A DNA stretch of 5,665 nucleotides from positions 1 to 5,665 of the forward strand of contig JAOTUD010000229.1 of NCBI GenBank assembly GCA_029864065.1, given 5' to 3'. Position 1 is the first letter of the stretch; every line of letters begins with the position of its first letter. Under the pieces are notes generated by a model that was given only the letters and a program-made list of their open reading frames with translations, did not search any database and was not told the DNA's origin. Made by a program: the position numbers and the translations under genes. This document shows positions 1 through 5,245 of the stretch, piece after piece. Origin of the DNA: Gammaproteobacteria bacterium (GTDB taxonomy: Bacteria > Pseudomonadota > Gammaproteobacteria > GCA-001735895).

Positions 1-1
1 C

Positions 2-700
2 GATACCCGCGGCGTCGGCGTCAACCGTCCCGGCGCGTTCGCCGAATACGTCTGCATCCCGGGGGACAACGCGTACAAAATCCCCAAAGAGATCAGCGAC
101 GATATCGCGTCGATCCTCGATCCGCTCGGCAACGCGGTGCACACGGCGCTGTCGTTCGACCTGGTCGGCGAGGACGTGCTGATTACCGGCGCTGGCCCGA
201 TCGGCCTGATGGCGACGGCCGTGGCGCGCCACGTCGGCGCGCGCCACGTCGTGATTACCGACATCAATGAAAAACGCCTGGCGATGGCGCACCAGTTCGG
301 CGCGACGCGGACGGTTGTTGCGGGCAAGGAGGATCTGCACGACGTCATGGAAGAGCTCGGCATGCTCGAGGGCTTCGACGTCGGCCTCGAAATGTCGGGC
401 AACGAGAATGCGCTGCACGACCTGATCGATATCATCAATCACGGCGGCAAGATCGCGCTGCTCGGAATTTACCCGAACATTCCGCAGGTCAACCTGAACC
501 AGGCGATTTTCAAGGGATTGAGCCTGAAGGGCATTTACGGGCGAGAAATGTTCGAAACCTGGCACAAGATGGTGGCGATGCTGGGTAGCGGGCTCGACGT
601 GGCCGCGGTGATTACCGACCACATCGATTTCGAGGATTTCGAGAAAGGCTTCAAAAAGCTCAACGCCGGCGAGGCCTGCAAGGTCGTCATGCGCCTGTGA
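2..700 (+). CDS. tdh: L-threonine 3-dehydrogenase, 5'-truncated by window edge
   Basis: This zinc-dependent medium-chain dehydrogenase oxidises L-threonine to 2-amino-3-ketobutyrate with NAD+, the first step of threonine conversion to glycine in the cytoplasm. The frame is open from base 2, giving 232 visible residues plus TGA, against about 341 in the E. coli enzyme. The N-terminal part with the catalytic and structural zinc ligands is therefore outside the window. Visible landmarks are GVGVNRPGAFAEY near the start, NAVHTALSFDLVGEDVL, the Rossmann motif GAGPIG at visible residues 63-68, VVITDIN with the acidic NAD-binding residue, EGFDVGLEMSG, and KGIYGREMFETW. All closely match E. coli Tdh as I remember it. 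A GTG at 137 is an internal valine codon, not a start. The usual partner gene kbl (2-amino-3-ketobutyrate CoA ligase) often lies next to tdh but is not visible. The identification is very secure. Confidence 0.96.
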   Translation, partial: DTRGVGVNRPGAFAEYVCIPGDNAYKIPKEISDDIASILDPLGNAVHTALSFDLVGEDVLITGAGPIGLMATAVARHVGARHVVITDINEKRLAMAHQFGATRTVVAGKEDLHDVMEELGMLEGFDVGLEMSGNENALHDLIDIINHGGKIALLGIYPNIPQVNLNQAIFKGLSLKGIYGREMFETWHKMVAMLGSGLDVAAVITDHIDFEDFEKGFKKLNAGEACKVVMRL

Positions 701-742
701 CCTTGATTTCGGCCGGCGCCCGGAGTCTGCAACGCACCACCA

Positions 743-772
743 GGACAGGACACGGGACAGGCTTTGCCGTCC
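743..772. terminator. GC-rich hairpin between convergent tdh and permease genes
   Basis: GGAC (755-758) and GGC (760-762) pair with GCC (766-768) and GTCC (769-772) around a TTT loop, with A759 bulged, giving a 7-bp stem. It lies in the 88-bp gap between two converging stop codons, a natural place for a shared transcription end. No T-run follows on either strand, so it is not a canonical intrinsic terminator. The 5' arm belongs to a micro-repeat in which GGACA occurs three times (743-747, 748-752, 755-759). Confidence 0.3.
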
Positions 773-788
773 GGGATGGCGGGCGGGA

Positions 789-1847
789 TTAAATAGCGCC
801 ACCCGTCAGCTGGTAAATCCAGCCACTCGCCATAGCGCCGGCGAATCCCAGCGCCAGGTAAAGCATGAACACCGGCCTTTTGACCAGGGCCCAGACCGCG
901 ATCGCGGCCGGGAACGACGACACCGCACCAGCGGTGACAAATGCCATCGCCGCGCCGGGCGTCATGCCGATTTCGATCAGGCCGGAGACCAACGGTATCG
1001 CCGCGTATCCGTTCAGATAGGAGGGCGCGCCGACGACGGCGGCGAGCGGGATCGCGAACGGATTGTCGGCGCCGACGTAGCCTGCGATCCAGATTGTGGA
1101 GACGTAGGCCAGCATCAGGCTTTCGAGGAAAAATGCGAGCGTCAGCCACTTGCCGAGAAACGCGCCGATCGAAACGGATTCGCGCCTGAAGATCTCGATA
1201 CGAGCCGGCTCGCGCCAGAATTTCCACAGCACCCGTTCCGCTTCGCCGGCCGCGCAGCTGCTGCCGCAACCGCTCGTGACCTCGGCTCGCAGCGGAGATT
1301 CGAGACCGCCGTAGCGCTGAATCGCCATTATCGAAAGCCCGGCGAACAGGCCCATCATCGCCGCGGCGACGGTTTTGGCCAGCGCAAAACCAAAGCCGAT
1401 GCCGGCTGCGGTAAGGACAAACATTTCGGGATCCATGATCGGTGACGCGATCCAGAAAGCCATTACCGGCGCCAGCGGCACACCGGCGCCGAGCATTGCG
1501 GCAATCAGCGGAATGACGCCGCAGGAGCAAAATGGTGAGACGGCGCCGACCAGCGCGGCCAGCACGGTTGCGCGTAGCGGGTGTCCGCCGAAAGCTTTTG
1601 CGACCAGGGTGTCGGCGCTGGTCGCCTTGGCGAACGCCGCGATGCCGGTCGCGATTGCGAAAAAGGGCAGCATTTCCCACAAGGCCTGGAGGGTGAACCA
1701 GATGCTGAGTGGTAGCCGGGGCAGGTCGACTGCCGCCAGCAGGACTAGCATTAGCACCATCGCGATGAAGACTCGGTCCCTGATTATGGAACCGAGGTAA
1801 TGAAGCAAAGCCTGGTTGCGGTGGGGGATGTCGGCCAGGGTATTCAT
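789..1847 (-). CDS. ArsP/DUF318 (YraQ-like) permease
   Basis: This is a polytopic inner-membrane permease of the ArsP/DUF318 family. Characterised members, such as Campylobacter ArsP, export trivalent organoarsenicals, but most are untested. The 352-residue protein has about eight to ten hydrophobic segments in two halves. The first half carries the family motif SPFCSCG (104-110) followed by VIPLIAAMLGAGVPLAP. A soluble loop follows (about 180-225) with GCGSSC (193-198). The second half carries GAPSYLNGYAAIPL (273-286). C107/C109 and C194/C198 are possible soft-metal or metalloid ligands. I chose the ATG at 1847 because the protein then begins MNTLADIPHRN, while the ATG at 1919 would overlap arsR by 40 bp and add a poor 24-residue leader. 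No good Shine-Dalgarno sequence precedes 1847, so it may be translated by coupling to arsR, 32 bp upstream. The substrate is inferred: arsenical, another metalloid, or something else. Confidence 0.85.
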   Translation of the reverse strand: MNTLADIPHRNQALLHYLGSIIRDRVFIAMVLMLVLLAAVDLPRLPLSIWFTLQALWEMLPFFAIATGIAAFAKATSADTLVAKAFGGHPLRATVLAALVGAVSPFCSCGVIPLIAAMLGAGVPLAPVMAFWIASPIMDPEMFVLTAAGIGFGFALAKTVAAAMMGLFAGLSIMAIQRYGGLESPLRAEVTSGCGSSCAAGEAERVLWKFWREPARIEIFRRESVSIGAFLGKWLTLAFFLESLMLAYVSTIWIAGYVGADNPFAIPLAAVVGAPSYLNGYAAIPLVSGLIEIGMTPGAAMAFVTAGAVSSFPAAIAVWALVKRPVFMLYLALGFAGAMASGWIYQLTGGAI

Positions 1848-1859
1848 ATTGCTAGTAAT
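1848..1859. promoter_or_regulatory. Candidate second ArsR operator at permease start
   Basis: The 12-mer ATTGCTAGTAAT is a near-palindrome (10 of 12 positions symmetric) centred on CTAG and lies directly against the permease ATG. Read on the minus strand it begins ATTACTAG, the same 8-mer found at 2229-2236 in the imperfect palindrome upstream of arsR. A shared sequence in the only two gaps of this regulator-transporter pair suggests one DNA-binding protein could touch both. The operator role is inference. Confidence 0.35.
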
Positions 1860-1879
1860 CTCGAAATATAAAATAAAAA

Positions 1880-2188
1880 TCAGGCCGCATTTTCCCGGGA
1901 CTCTGCATCGGCGCAGCATTCCTCGGTCAGGTAATCGACCAGGTCGCGTAACAGTTCAAATTCCATGGTGCAGATCAATGTTGCCTGATGGCGCCGCTGG
2001 TGGATCACGCCGGCGGATTTCAAATGGGTGATGTGATGGGTCAGGGTCGAACCCGGAATACCCAGTTTCTTCTGGATCTTGCCAACCGGCAGGCCATCGT
2101 CGCCGGCGCGCACCAGCAGGCGCACGATCCTGAGCCGGGTCGGGTTGCCGATCTTGGCGAGGACATTGGCGGCGGTCTCGAGTTTCAT
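1880..2188 (-). CDS. ArsR/SmtB-family metalloregulator with C-terminal Cys-Cys pair
   Basis: This 102-residue protein is a winged-helix dimeric repressor of the ArsR/SmtB family. Such proteins block their own promoter and release DNA when metal or metalloid binds. The N-terminus KLETAANVLAKIGNPTRLRIV is the family helix 1-2 pattern. DNA recognition is at about 36-62 (VGKIQKKLGIPGSTLTHHI then HLKSAGVI), and the wing follows as HQRRHQATLICTM. The classic ELCVCDLC-type thiol site in the recognition region is absent. Instead there is a vicinal pair C91-C92 in YLTEECC near the C-terminus, plus C73. This resembles the AfArsR-type As(III)/Sb(III) site built from C-terminal cysteines. It starts at the ATG at 2188 and is followed 32 bp later by the permease, so the two are probably one operon. 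I leave the symbol blank because the ligand is unproven. Confidence 0.92.
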   Translation of the reverse strand: MKLETAANVLAKIGNPTRLRIVRLLVRAGDDGLPVGKIQKKLGIPGSTLTHHITHLKSAGVIHQRRHQATLICTMEFELLRDLVDYLTEECCADAESRENAA

Positions 2189-2350
2189 ACCGACGACTTT
2201 AGCGGGATATCAGCCAATAATCAACGATATTACTAGAATAATCGAAATGATATAAGAACAGACGGCGCCTGAGTTCCGCTGATGCGGATTCCGATTCGGA
2301 CTTTCGCTGACCTGGGCTATGGACTCGGGGAACGAGAATTACGAGCGACC
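2189..2350. other. Intergenic region between methyltransferase and arsR
   Basis: This 162-bp gap separates the methyltransferase stop from the arsR start. It holds the palindrome at 2225-2244 and a small hairpin, TCCGC (2275-2279) with GCGGA (2284-2288) around a TGAT loop, which has no T-run. No gene is visible. The gap and the operator suggest that arsR and the permease have their own promoter and are not simply read through from the methyltransferase. Confidence 0.4.
2225..2244. promoter_or_regulatory. Candidate ArsR operator upstream of arsR
   Basis: This 20-bp imperfect palindrome (14 of 20 positions symmetric) has matching CGAT/ATCG outer arms and a central CTAG. It lies 36 bp upstream of the arsR ATG. 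ArsR-family repressors usually bind AT-rich imperfect dyads at their own promoter, so position and form both fit. It shares ATTACTAG with the element at 1848-1859. On the minus strand, TTGATT and TAAAGT separated by 17 bp lie just downstream of it as a weak possible promoter, which would leave almost no leader before the ATG. Confidence 0.4.
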
Positions 2351-3157
2351 TTATACCGTGGCGATAAACAGGTAACTCTCCTGGGGAACGATGAAGCCTT
2401 CGCCGTCGCGGAATTCGGCAAGCTTTTCATTTACGGATTCGACGATCCGGCTCATTACCGCGGGGCCCTCGGCCGCGACTTCCGCGGCGATCGGGTTGCC
2501 GGCAATTTCCCTGGGGATCGACAGCGCGGCCGGCCCCACTATGCGATCGACGCTGATGCGTGAAATCGAGATGTCATGGAAGCCGGCGCCGCTGACCAGG
2601 GATTCGATATGTGGCTGGTCGTTGAAGGTAAACGGGGTCAGCGATCGCTCGGCGATCTCGCGGTCGATGAAAGTTTCCAGCGCCGCGGCGATCGCCAGGA
2701 ACAGCGGGCTGGCGCCGCTCCACACGGTAATCGCGATGCGACCTCCGGGTTCGAGCACGCGCCTGATCTCGGCCAGGGTGCGTTCCTTTTCGGGAAAATA
2801 CTGCAACCCCTGCTGACAGATCGCGAGCGAAAACGAATGATCTTCGAATGGCATATCCAACGCGTCCGTTTGCAACCATTCGATTCTCGTTGGACCGGAA
2901 CTGGTAAGGCTGCGCGCCTTTTCGATCATGCTTTGATTCAGGTCGACACCGACGATGCGCGCCAACGAGGGATATTTTTCTTCCAGTACGCGGCTGACGA
3001 TACCGGTGCCGCAGGCGACGTCGATAACTCTATCGTGCGGATCGACGTTTGTCTGGTCGACGGTCGCCTGCGCGAGCGGCCTGAAAATCGCGACGACTTT
3101 CTGTGTTTCGTATACGTCGGCCGCTTCGGCACTCAGGTGAAAGGTTTCGTGGCTCAT
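2351..3157 (-). CDS. Class I SAM-dependent methyltransferase
   Basis: This 268-residue protein has the Rossmann-like fold of class I methyltransferases. Motif I is VIDVACGTG (44-52), which binds SAM. The acidic residue ending strand 2 is D72 in VGVDLN. TDALDMPF (97-104) is the adenine-contact region, and LEPGGRIAI (135-143) is the post-motif strand. The N-terminal segment AADVYETQKVVAIFRPLA resembles the UbiE/Methyltransf_11 group acting on small molecules. The C-terminal ~120 residues, presumably substrate-binding, match nothing I recognise. It has only two cysteines (C49 and C114) and none of the spread-out cysteines of arsenite methyltransferase ArsM, so I do not call it ArsM despite the arsR-permease neighbours. 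The start at 3157 is supported by GAGG (3166-3169) eight bases upstream. It lies 81 bp downstream of the beta-barrel gene. The substrate is unknown. Confidence 0.88.
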   Translation of the reverse strand: MSHETFHLSAEAADVYETQKVVAIFRPLAQATVDQTNVDPHDRVIDVACGTGIVSRVLEEKYPSLARIVGVDLNQSMIEKARSLTSSGPTRIEWLQTDALDMPFEDHSFSLAICQQGLQYFPEKERTLAEIRRVLEPGGRIAITVWSGASPLFLAIAAALETFIDREIAERSLTPFTFNDQPHIESLVSGAGFHDISISRISVDRIVGPAALSIPREIAGNPIAAEVAAEGPAVMSRIVESVNEKLAEFRDGEGFIVPQESYLFIATV

Positions 3158-3165
3158 GGCGTTGG

Positions 3166-3169
3166 CCTC
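3166..3169 (-). promoter_or_regulatory. Ribosome-binding site of the methyltransferase gene
   Basis: The minus strand reads GAGG followed by eight bases and then ATG at 3157, which supports that start codon over internal ones. Confidence 0.6.
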
Positions 3170-3238
3170 GTGCGCTTCGTTTCGACGAGTCGTAAATTTA
3201 ATGTGACCCCGCGAAGCTTTGCGTCTGTTGAGGCCTGG

Positions 3239-3733
3239 TTACAAGTGATATAGAAAATTGAACTGCAGGGAATCTACTTCATCGCGGACCACATATTCAA
3301 TACGAAGAGCCGTCCTTTCATCGGCAATGTAACTGACGCCTGCACCCACCATCAGTCCACTATCGTCACCGATATCCAGTCCTGCGCGGGCCAGCCAGCC
3401 AATTTGTCCGCCAATAATCCCGTCGGCCACGTAGGTGGCCCAGATGCCGGTACTGTCCCGCGAGAAACCATAATCCATAATGCCGAACTCTACCGAACTG
3501 CGGACTCCATCCATCAGATTAACCTGGTTCAGGTCGTAAGCGGCAAACAACTGGAAGCCGGTTTCATCGTCGTCTGGATTACTGATCGAATTATCGGAAA
3601 TACCGAATCCGATCGAGAACAGGTTCCTGTCCAGCAAGGGTTCATTCCCATCGGCAGAAACCGCGGCGTTACAAAAGCTCGATAGTAAAACAAAAGATAC
3701 CATTGCCAGATAATTGTTTGTATTTTTGATCAT
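3239..3733 (-). CDS. Small predicted outer-membrane beta-barrel protein, unknown function
   Basis: This 164-residue secreted protein starts with a clear signal peptide: a short basic N-terminus (MIKNTNNY), a hydrophobic core at about 9-20, and a likely signal peptidase I cut after VSA (25-27). C21 lies in SSFC, which does not fit a lipobox. The mature part alternates polar and hydrophobic residues in strand-like segments, for example LFSIGFGI (38-45), GFQLFAAYDL (59-68), SSVEFGIMDYGF (79-90), GLMVGAGVSYI (126-136) and ALRIEYVVRDEV. It ends in the amphipathic strand LQFNFLYHL. This pattern and length suit an eight-strand barrel of the OmpA/opacity-protein type. The final residue is Leu rather than the usual Phe. 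I do not recognise a named family. The start at 3733 is preceded by GGAA seven bases upstream. It diverges from the RIO kinase and is first in the minus-strand gene run. Confidence 0.75.
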   Translation of the reverse strand: MIKNTNNYLAMVSFVLLSSFCNAAVSADGNEPLLDRNLFSIGFGISDNSISNPDDDETGFQLFAAYDLNQVNLMDGVRSSVEFGIMDYGFSRDSTGIWATYVADGIIGGQIGWLARAGLDIGDDSGLMVGAGVSYIADERTALRIEYVVRDEVDSLQFNFLYHL

Positions 3734-3837
3734 TAGGAAATTCCGGTTATGAGAGTCATTTCTCGCCTCGAAGCATCTTAAACATAGTCACGAATTCAAT
3801 CAACGCCGTCTGGCACGAAGTCTGATTTTTCGAGGAA

Positions 3838-3843
3838 ATTATA
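3838..3843 (-). promoter_or_regulatory. Candidate -10 box for the beta-barrel gene
   Basis: The minus strand carries a perfect TATAAT about 105 bases upstream of the beta-barrel start, in the 232-bp divergent region. The -35 region about 17 bp further upstream is C/T-rich and does not match TTGACA, so this would be a weak or activator-dependent promoter. On the plus strand the same spot reads TATACT (3840-3845), again without a good -35. Confidence 0.3.
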
Positions 3844-3956
3844 CTGCATTCAGAAAGGGAAAAGGGGCCGGGACTCAAATACGGCACAGGACAAGTGTAG
3901 GACCTGATTCCCTAAGGTTGCGTCGTTTGCTTTCATACTCGGCTCAACTAGGGTAT

Positions 3957-3960
3957 AAGG
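3957..3960 (+). promoter_or_regulatory. Ribosome-binding site of the RIO kinase gene
   Basis: AAGG lies five bases before the ATG at 3966. This, with family-typical N-terminal similarity beginning exactly at MKIPKRIKPLVEDG, favours 3966 over an upstream in-frame TTG at 3918. Confidence 0.55.
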
Positions 3961-3965
3961 CCGCG

Positions 3966-4814
3966 ATGAAAATCCCTAAACGAATCAAACCTCTGGTCGA
4001 GGACGGACTGGTCGACGAAGTGATTCGTCCGCTCATGAGTGGAAAAGAGGCCGATGTGTTTATCGTGCGCTGTGGTACCGATATCCGTTGTGCCAAGATT
4101 TATAAAGAAGCCGACAAACGTGGCTTTAAACAGGCTACGCAATATCAGGAAGGCCGAAAGGTGCGCAATAGCCGACGCGCACGCGCAATGGAGAAGGGTT
4201 CGCGCTTTGGCCGCAAGGAGCAGGAGCAGGTCTGGCAAAACACTGAAGTGGATGCACTGTTTCGACTCGCCCGGGTCGGTGTGCGCGTGCCTAAACCCTA
4301 TGGTTGCTTCGACGGCGTTTTACTAATGGAATTGATTTGTGACGAACAGGGTTTCGAAGCGCCACGCCTGAACGACGTCGCTATGTCTGCCGCGCAGGCC
4401 ATCGAAGATCATAAGCTGATGATGCGTTACGTCGTACGCATGCTATGCGAAGGTCTGGTGCATGGCGACCTGTCGGAATTCAACGTTCTGGTCGACGACT
4501 ATGGCCCGGTGATTATCGATTTGCCGCAGGTGGTAAACGCGGCAGCCAATAATAACGCCGAACGTTTGCTCGCGCGTGATATCAATAAAATCACGACTTA
4601 CTATGGCCTGTATGCCCCCGAAATACTAAATACGCGATACGCCAGGGAAATCTGGGCATTATACGAGGCTGGGGATTTACACCCGGAGGTCGCTCTCAGT
4701 GGTAGGTACGATGCGATCGAGTTAGATCCAGACGTCGACGCGGTACTCGAAGAAATCAAACAGGTCATGCTCGAAGAACAACAACGTCAGGCGCGATTAC
4801 AGGAAGCTTTGTAA
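3966..4814 (+). CDS. RIO1-like serine protein kinase (PA4780-type)
   Basis: This 282-residue atypical protein kinase belongs to the RIO family, in the bacterial group exemplified by Pseudomonas PA4780. Archaeal and eukaryotic RIO1 act in small-subunit ribosome maturation; the bacterial substrates are poorly known. The N-lobe has the nucleotide-binding loop MSGKEADVF (24-32) and the ATP-anchoring lysine K44 in RCAKIYK. A basic RIO-specific stretch, EGRKVRNSRRARAMEKGSRF (62-81), follows. The hinge region is VLLMELI. The catalytic loop is HGDLSEFNVLV (167-177), with catalytic D169 and metal-binding N174, and the metal-binding IIDLPQ (183-188) carries D185. All key residues are present, so it should be active. 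The C-terminal tail is charged and Gln/Glu-rich, probably helical. Its length is normal for the group. It is transcribed alone, divergent from the beta-barrel gene. Confidence 0.93.
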   Translation: MKIPKRIKPLVEDGLVDEVIRPLMSGKEADVFIVRCGTDIRCAKIYKEADKRGFKQATQYQEGRKVRNSRRARAMEKGSRFGRKEQEQVWQNTEVDALFRLARVGVRVPKPYGCFDGVLLMELICDEQGFEAPRLNDVAMSAAQAIEDHKLMMRYVVRMLCEGLVHGDLSEFNVLVDDYGPVIIDLPQVVNAAANNNAERLLARDINKITTYYGLYAPEILNTRYAREIWALYEAGDLHPEVALSGRYDAIELDPDVDAVLEEIKQVMLEEQQRQARLQEAL

Positions 4815-4837
4815 GGGATAAGAAGCGCTTGTATCCC
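4815..4837 (+). terminator. Hairpin directly after the RIO kinase stop
   Basis: GGGATA (4815-4820) pairs with TATCCC (4832-4837) around an 11-base loop that contains the palindrome AAGCGCTT. It begins at the base after the TAA. No T-run follows, so it is a weak terminator candidate or an RNA-stabilising 3' hairpin; the better terminator lies at 4964-4999. Confidence 0.3.
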
Positions 4838-4878
4838 GTCAGCTACGGTTGGTTCGAATTCGGCTGCTGAAGTGCGAA

Positions 4879-4906
4879 ATTTGAGGGTCTACTTTCTCGT
4901 AAGCAA
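4879..4906 (+). repeat. Spaced direct repeat, copy 1
   Basis: ATTTGAG, seven unrelated bases, then TTTCTCGTAAGCAA. The same layout recurs exactly 170 bp downstream at 5049-5076. The seven-base left block is identical, the 14-base right block matches at 13 of 14 positions, and the spacer is the same length but not conserved. Confidence 0.5.
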
Positions 4907-4963
4907 ACACTCGAGAAACCATCACGAGCTTGGTGCTACGGCCATTACTCGACACTCAATGAA

Positions 4964-4999
4964 GTCATTCCCGCGCAACTGGGAATGACAATATTTTTT
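4964..4999 (+). terminator. Strong intrinsic-type terminator, REP-like hairpin
   Basis: GTCATTCCC (4964-4972) pairs perfectly with GGGAATGAC (4981-4989) around the loop GCGCAACT. Five bases later comes a run of six T (4994-4999) on the plus strand. The form suits Rho-independent termination of plus-strand transcription, most simply that of the RIO kinase, 150 bp after its stop. The arm GTCATTCCCGCGCA also resembles a dispersed intergenic hairpin repeat seen in many proteobacterial genomes, so it may be a repeat copy acting as a terminator. Confidence 0.65.
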
Positions 5000-5048
5000 G
5001 ATTGCGCCGGAGTCCAGGTTGGGGCGGTTACCGTCGCCGATTCTTGAG

Positions 5049-5076
5049 ATTTGAGCGATGGTTTTCTGGTAAGCAA
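5049..5076 (+). repeat. Spaced direct repeat, copy 2
   Basis: ATTTGAG, seven bases, then TTTCTGGTAAGCAA, matching copy 1 at 4879-4906. It ends six bases before the 5' arm of the long stem over the IS110 leader. The two copies bracket the terminator hairpin and a second hairpin at 5023-5038. Confidence 0.5.
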
Positions 5077-5081
5077 TGGGA

Positions 5082-5159
5082 TGGACTTCTCCTCGCTCTA
5101 CCGGCATCGATGTGCCAAACTGATTGTGTCTTTAACAGTGAACGAGAAGGAGGAGTCCA
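5082..5159 (+). promoter_or_regulatory. Leader stem burying the RBS of the IS110 transposase relic
   Basis: TGGACTTCTCCT (5082-5093) can pair with AGGAGGAGTCCA (5148-5159), giving 12 bp with one G-U. The 3' arm contains almost all of the strong Shine-Dalgarno sequence AAGGAGG (5147-5153), which sits eight bases before the ATG at 5162. Enclosed are two small hairpins: GGCA (5103-5106) with TGCC (5113-5116) around TCGATG, and ACTG (5119-5122) with CAGT (5136-5139). Upstream, a further hairpin forms at 5023-5038 (GGCGGT with GTCGCC). IS110-group elements encode a structured bridge RNA between their left end and the transposase start, so this may be a relic of one. It could instead simply be a translation-repressing stem. 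Confidence 0.45.
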
Positions 5160-5161
5160 CG

Positions 5162-5234
5162 ATGAAGATTAATCGAGCTGGTGTAGATTTGGCAAAAAAA
5201 TGTTTTCCAACTACATGCCGCCAGCCATTTATGA
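5162..5234 (+). pseudogene. IS110-family transposase, N-terminal remnant with frameshift
   Basis: The ATG has an excellent ribosome-binding site and encodes MKINRAGVDLAK, the typical start of IS110-family DEDD transposases, in which the Asp of GVDLAK is the first catalytic acidic residue of the RuvC-like domain. The family normally continues NVF-Q-L/V-H. Here the start frame goes off into KCFPTTCR. Stepping by one base at the A7 run (5194-5200) gives NVFQLHAASHL, restoring the family sequence until TGA at 5232-5234. An extra A, or another indel in the run, therefore broke the gene. Family similarity ends soon after about 5216, and the remaining ~300 residues are absent. The unshifted frame runs on to TAA at 5333-5335 (57 codons) but does not resemble a protein. 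This is a dead fragment. Confidence 0.75.
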
Positions 5235-5245
5235 AAATCAGGCGG

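Larger units (their letters stand above)
5001..5245 (+). mobile_element. Left-end remnant of an IS110-family element (limits approximate)
   Basis: Only the transposase N-terminus and its structured leader are recognisable. The right limit is placed where similarity to the family fades; the left limit is a guess just after the terminator T-run. An inverted pair, GCCGCC (5217-5222) and GGCGGC (5241-5246), spans the right limit and could mark a junction. IS110 elements lack classic terminal inverted repeats and do not make target duplications, so the ends cannot be fixed from this sequence alone. Confidence 0.4.

Noticed and set aside
535..1680. Long minus-strand open frame of 381 codons overlapping tdh and the permease
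   Set aside because: It is Arg-rich, has no recognisable domain, and overlaps the clearly identifiable permease on the same strand and tdh on the other. It is a frame shadow of GC-rich DNA.
1848..1919. Upstream ATG at 1919 as permease start
   Set aside because: It would overlap arsR by 40 bp and add 24 residues not expected for the family; the ATG at 1847 gives a sensible N-terminus.
2351..3157. Arsenite methyltransferase ArsM
   Set aside because: Only two cysteines, both within or next to the SAM-binding core (C49 and C114); the As-binding cysteines of ArsM are missing.
2576..3253. Plus-strand open frame of 225 codons opposite the methyltransferase
   Set aside because: It has no domain or RBS and lies opposite a gene with clear SAM motifs; it is an antisense shadow.
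3918..3965. TTG at 3918 as the RIO kinase start
   Set aside because: It has no good RBS, and family similarity begins at the ATG at 3966, which has AAGG five bases upstream.
5194..5200. A7 run as a programmed frameshift or slippage site giving a functional transposase
   Set aside because: Even with the shift, TGA occurs at 5232-5234 and the rest of the transposase is absent, so slippage restores nothing.
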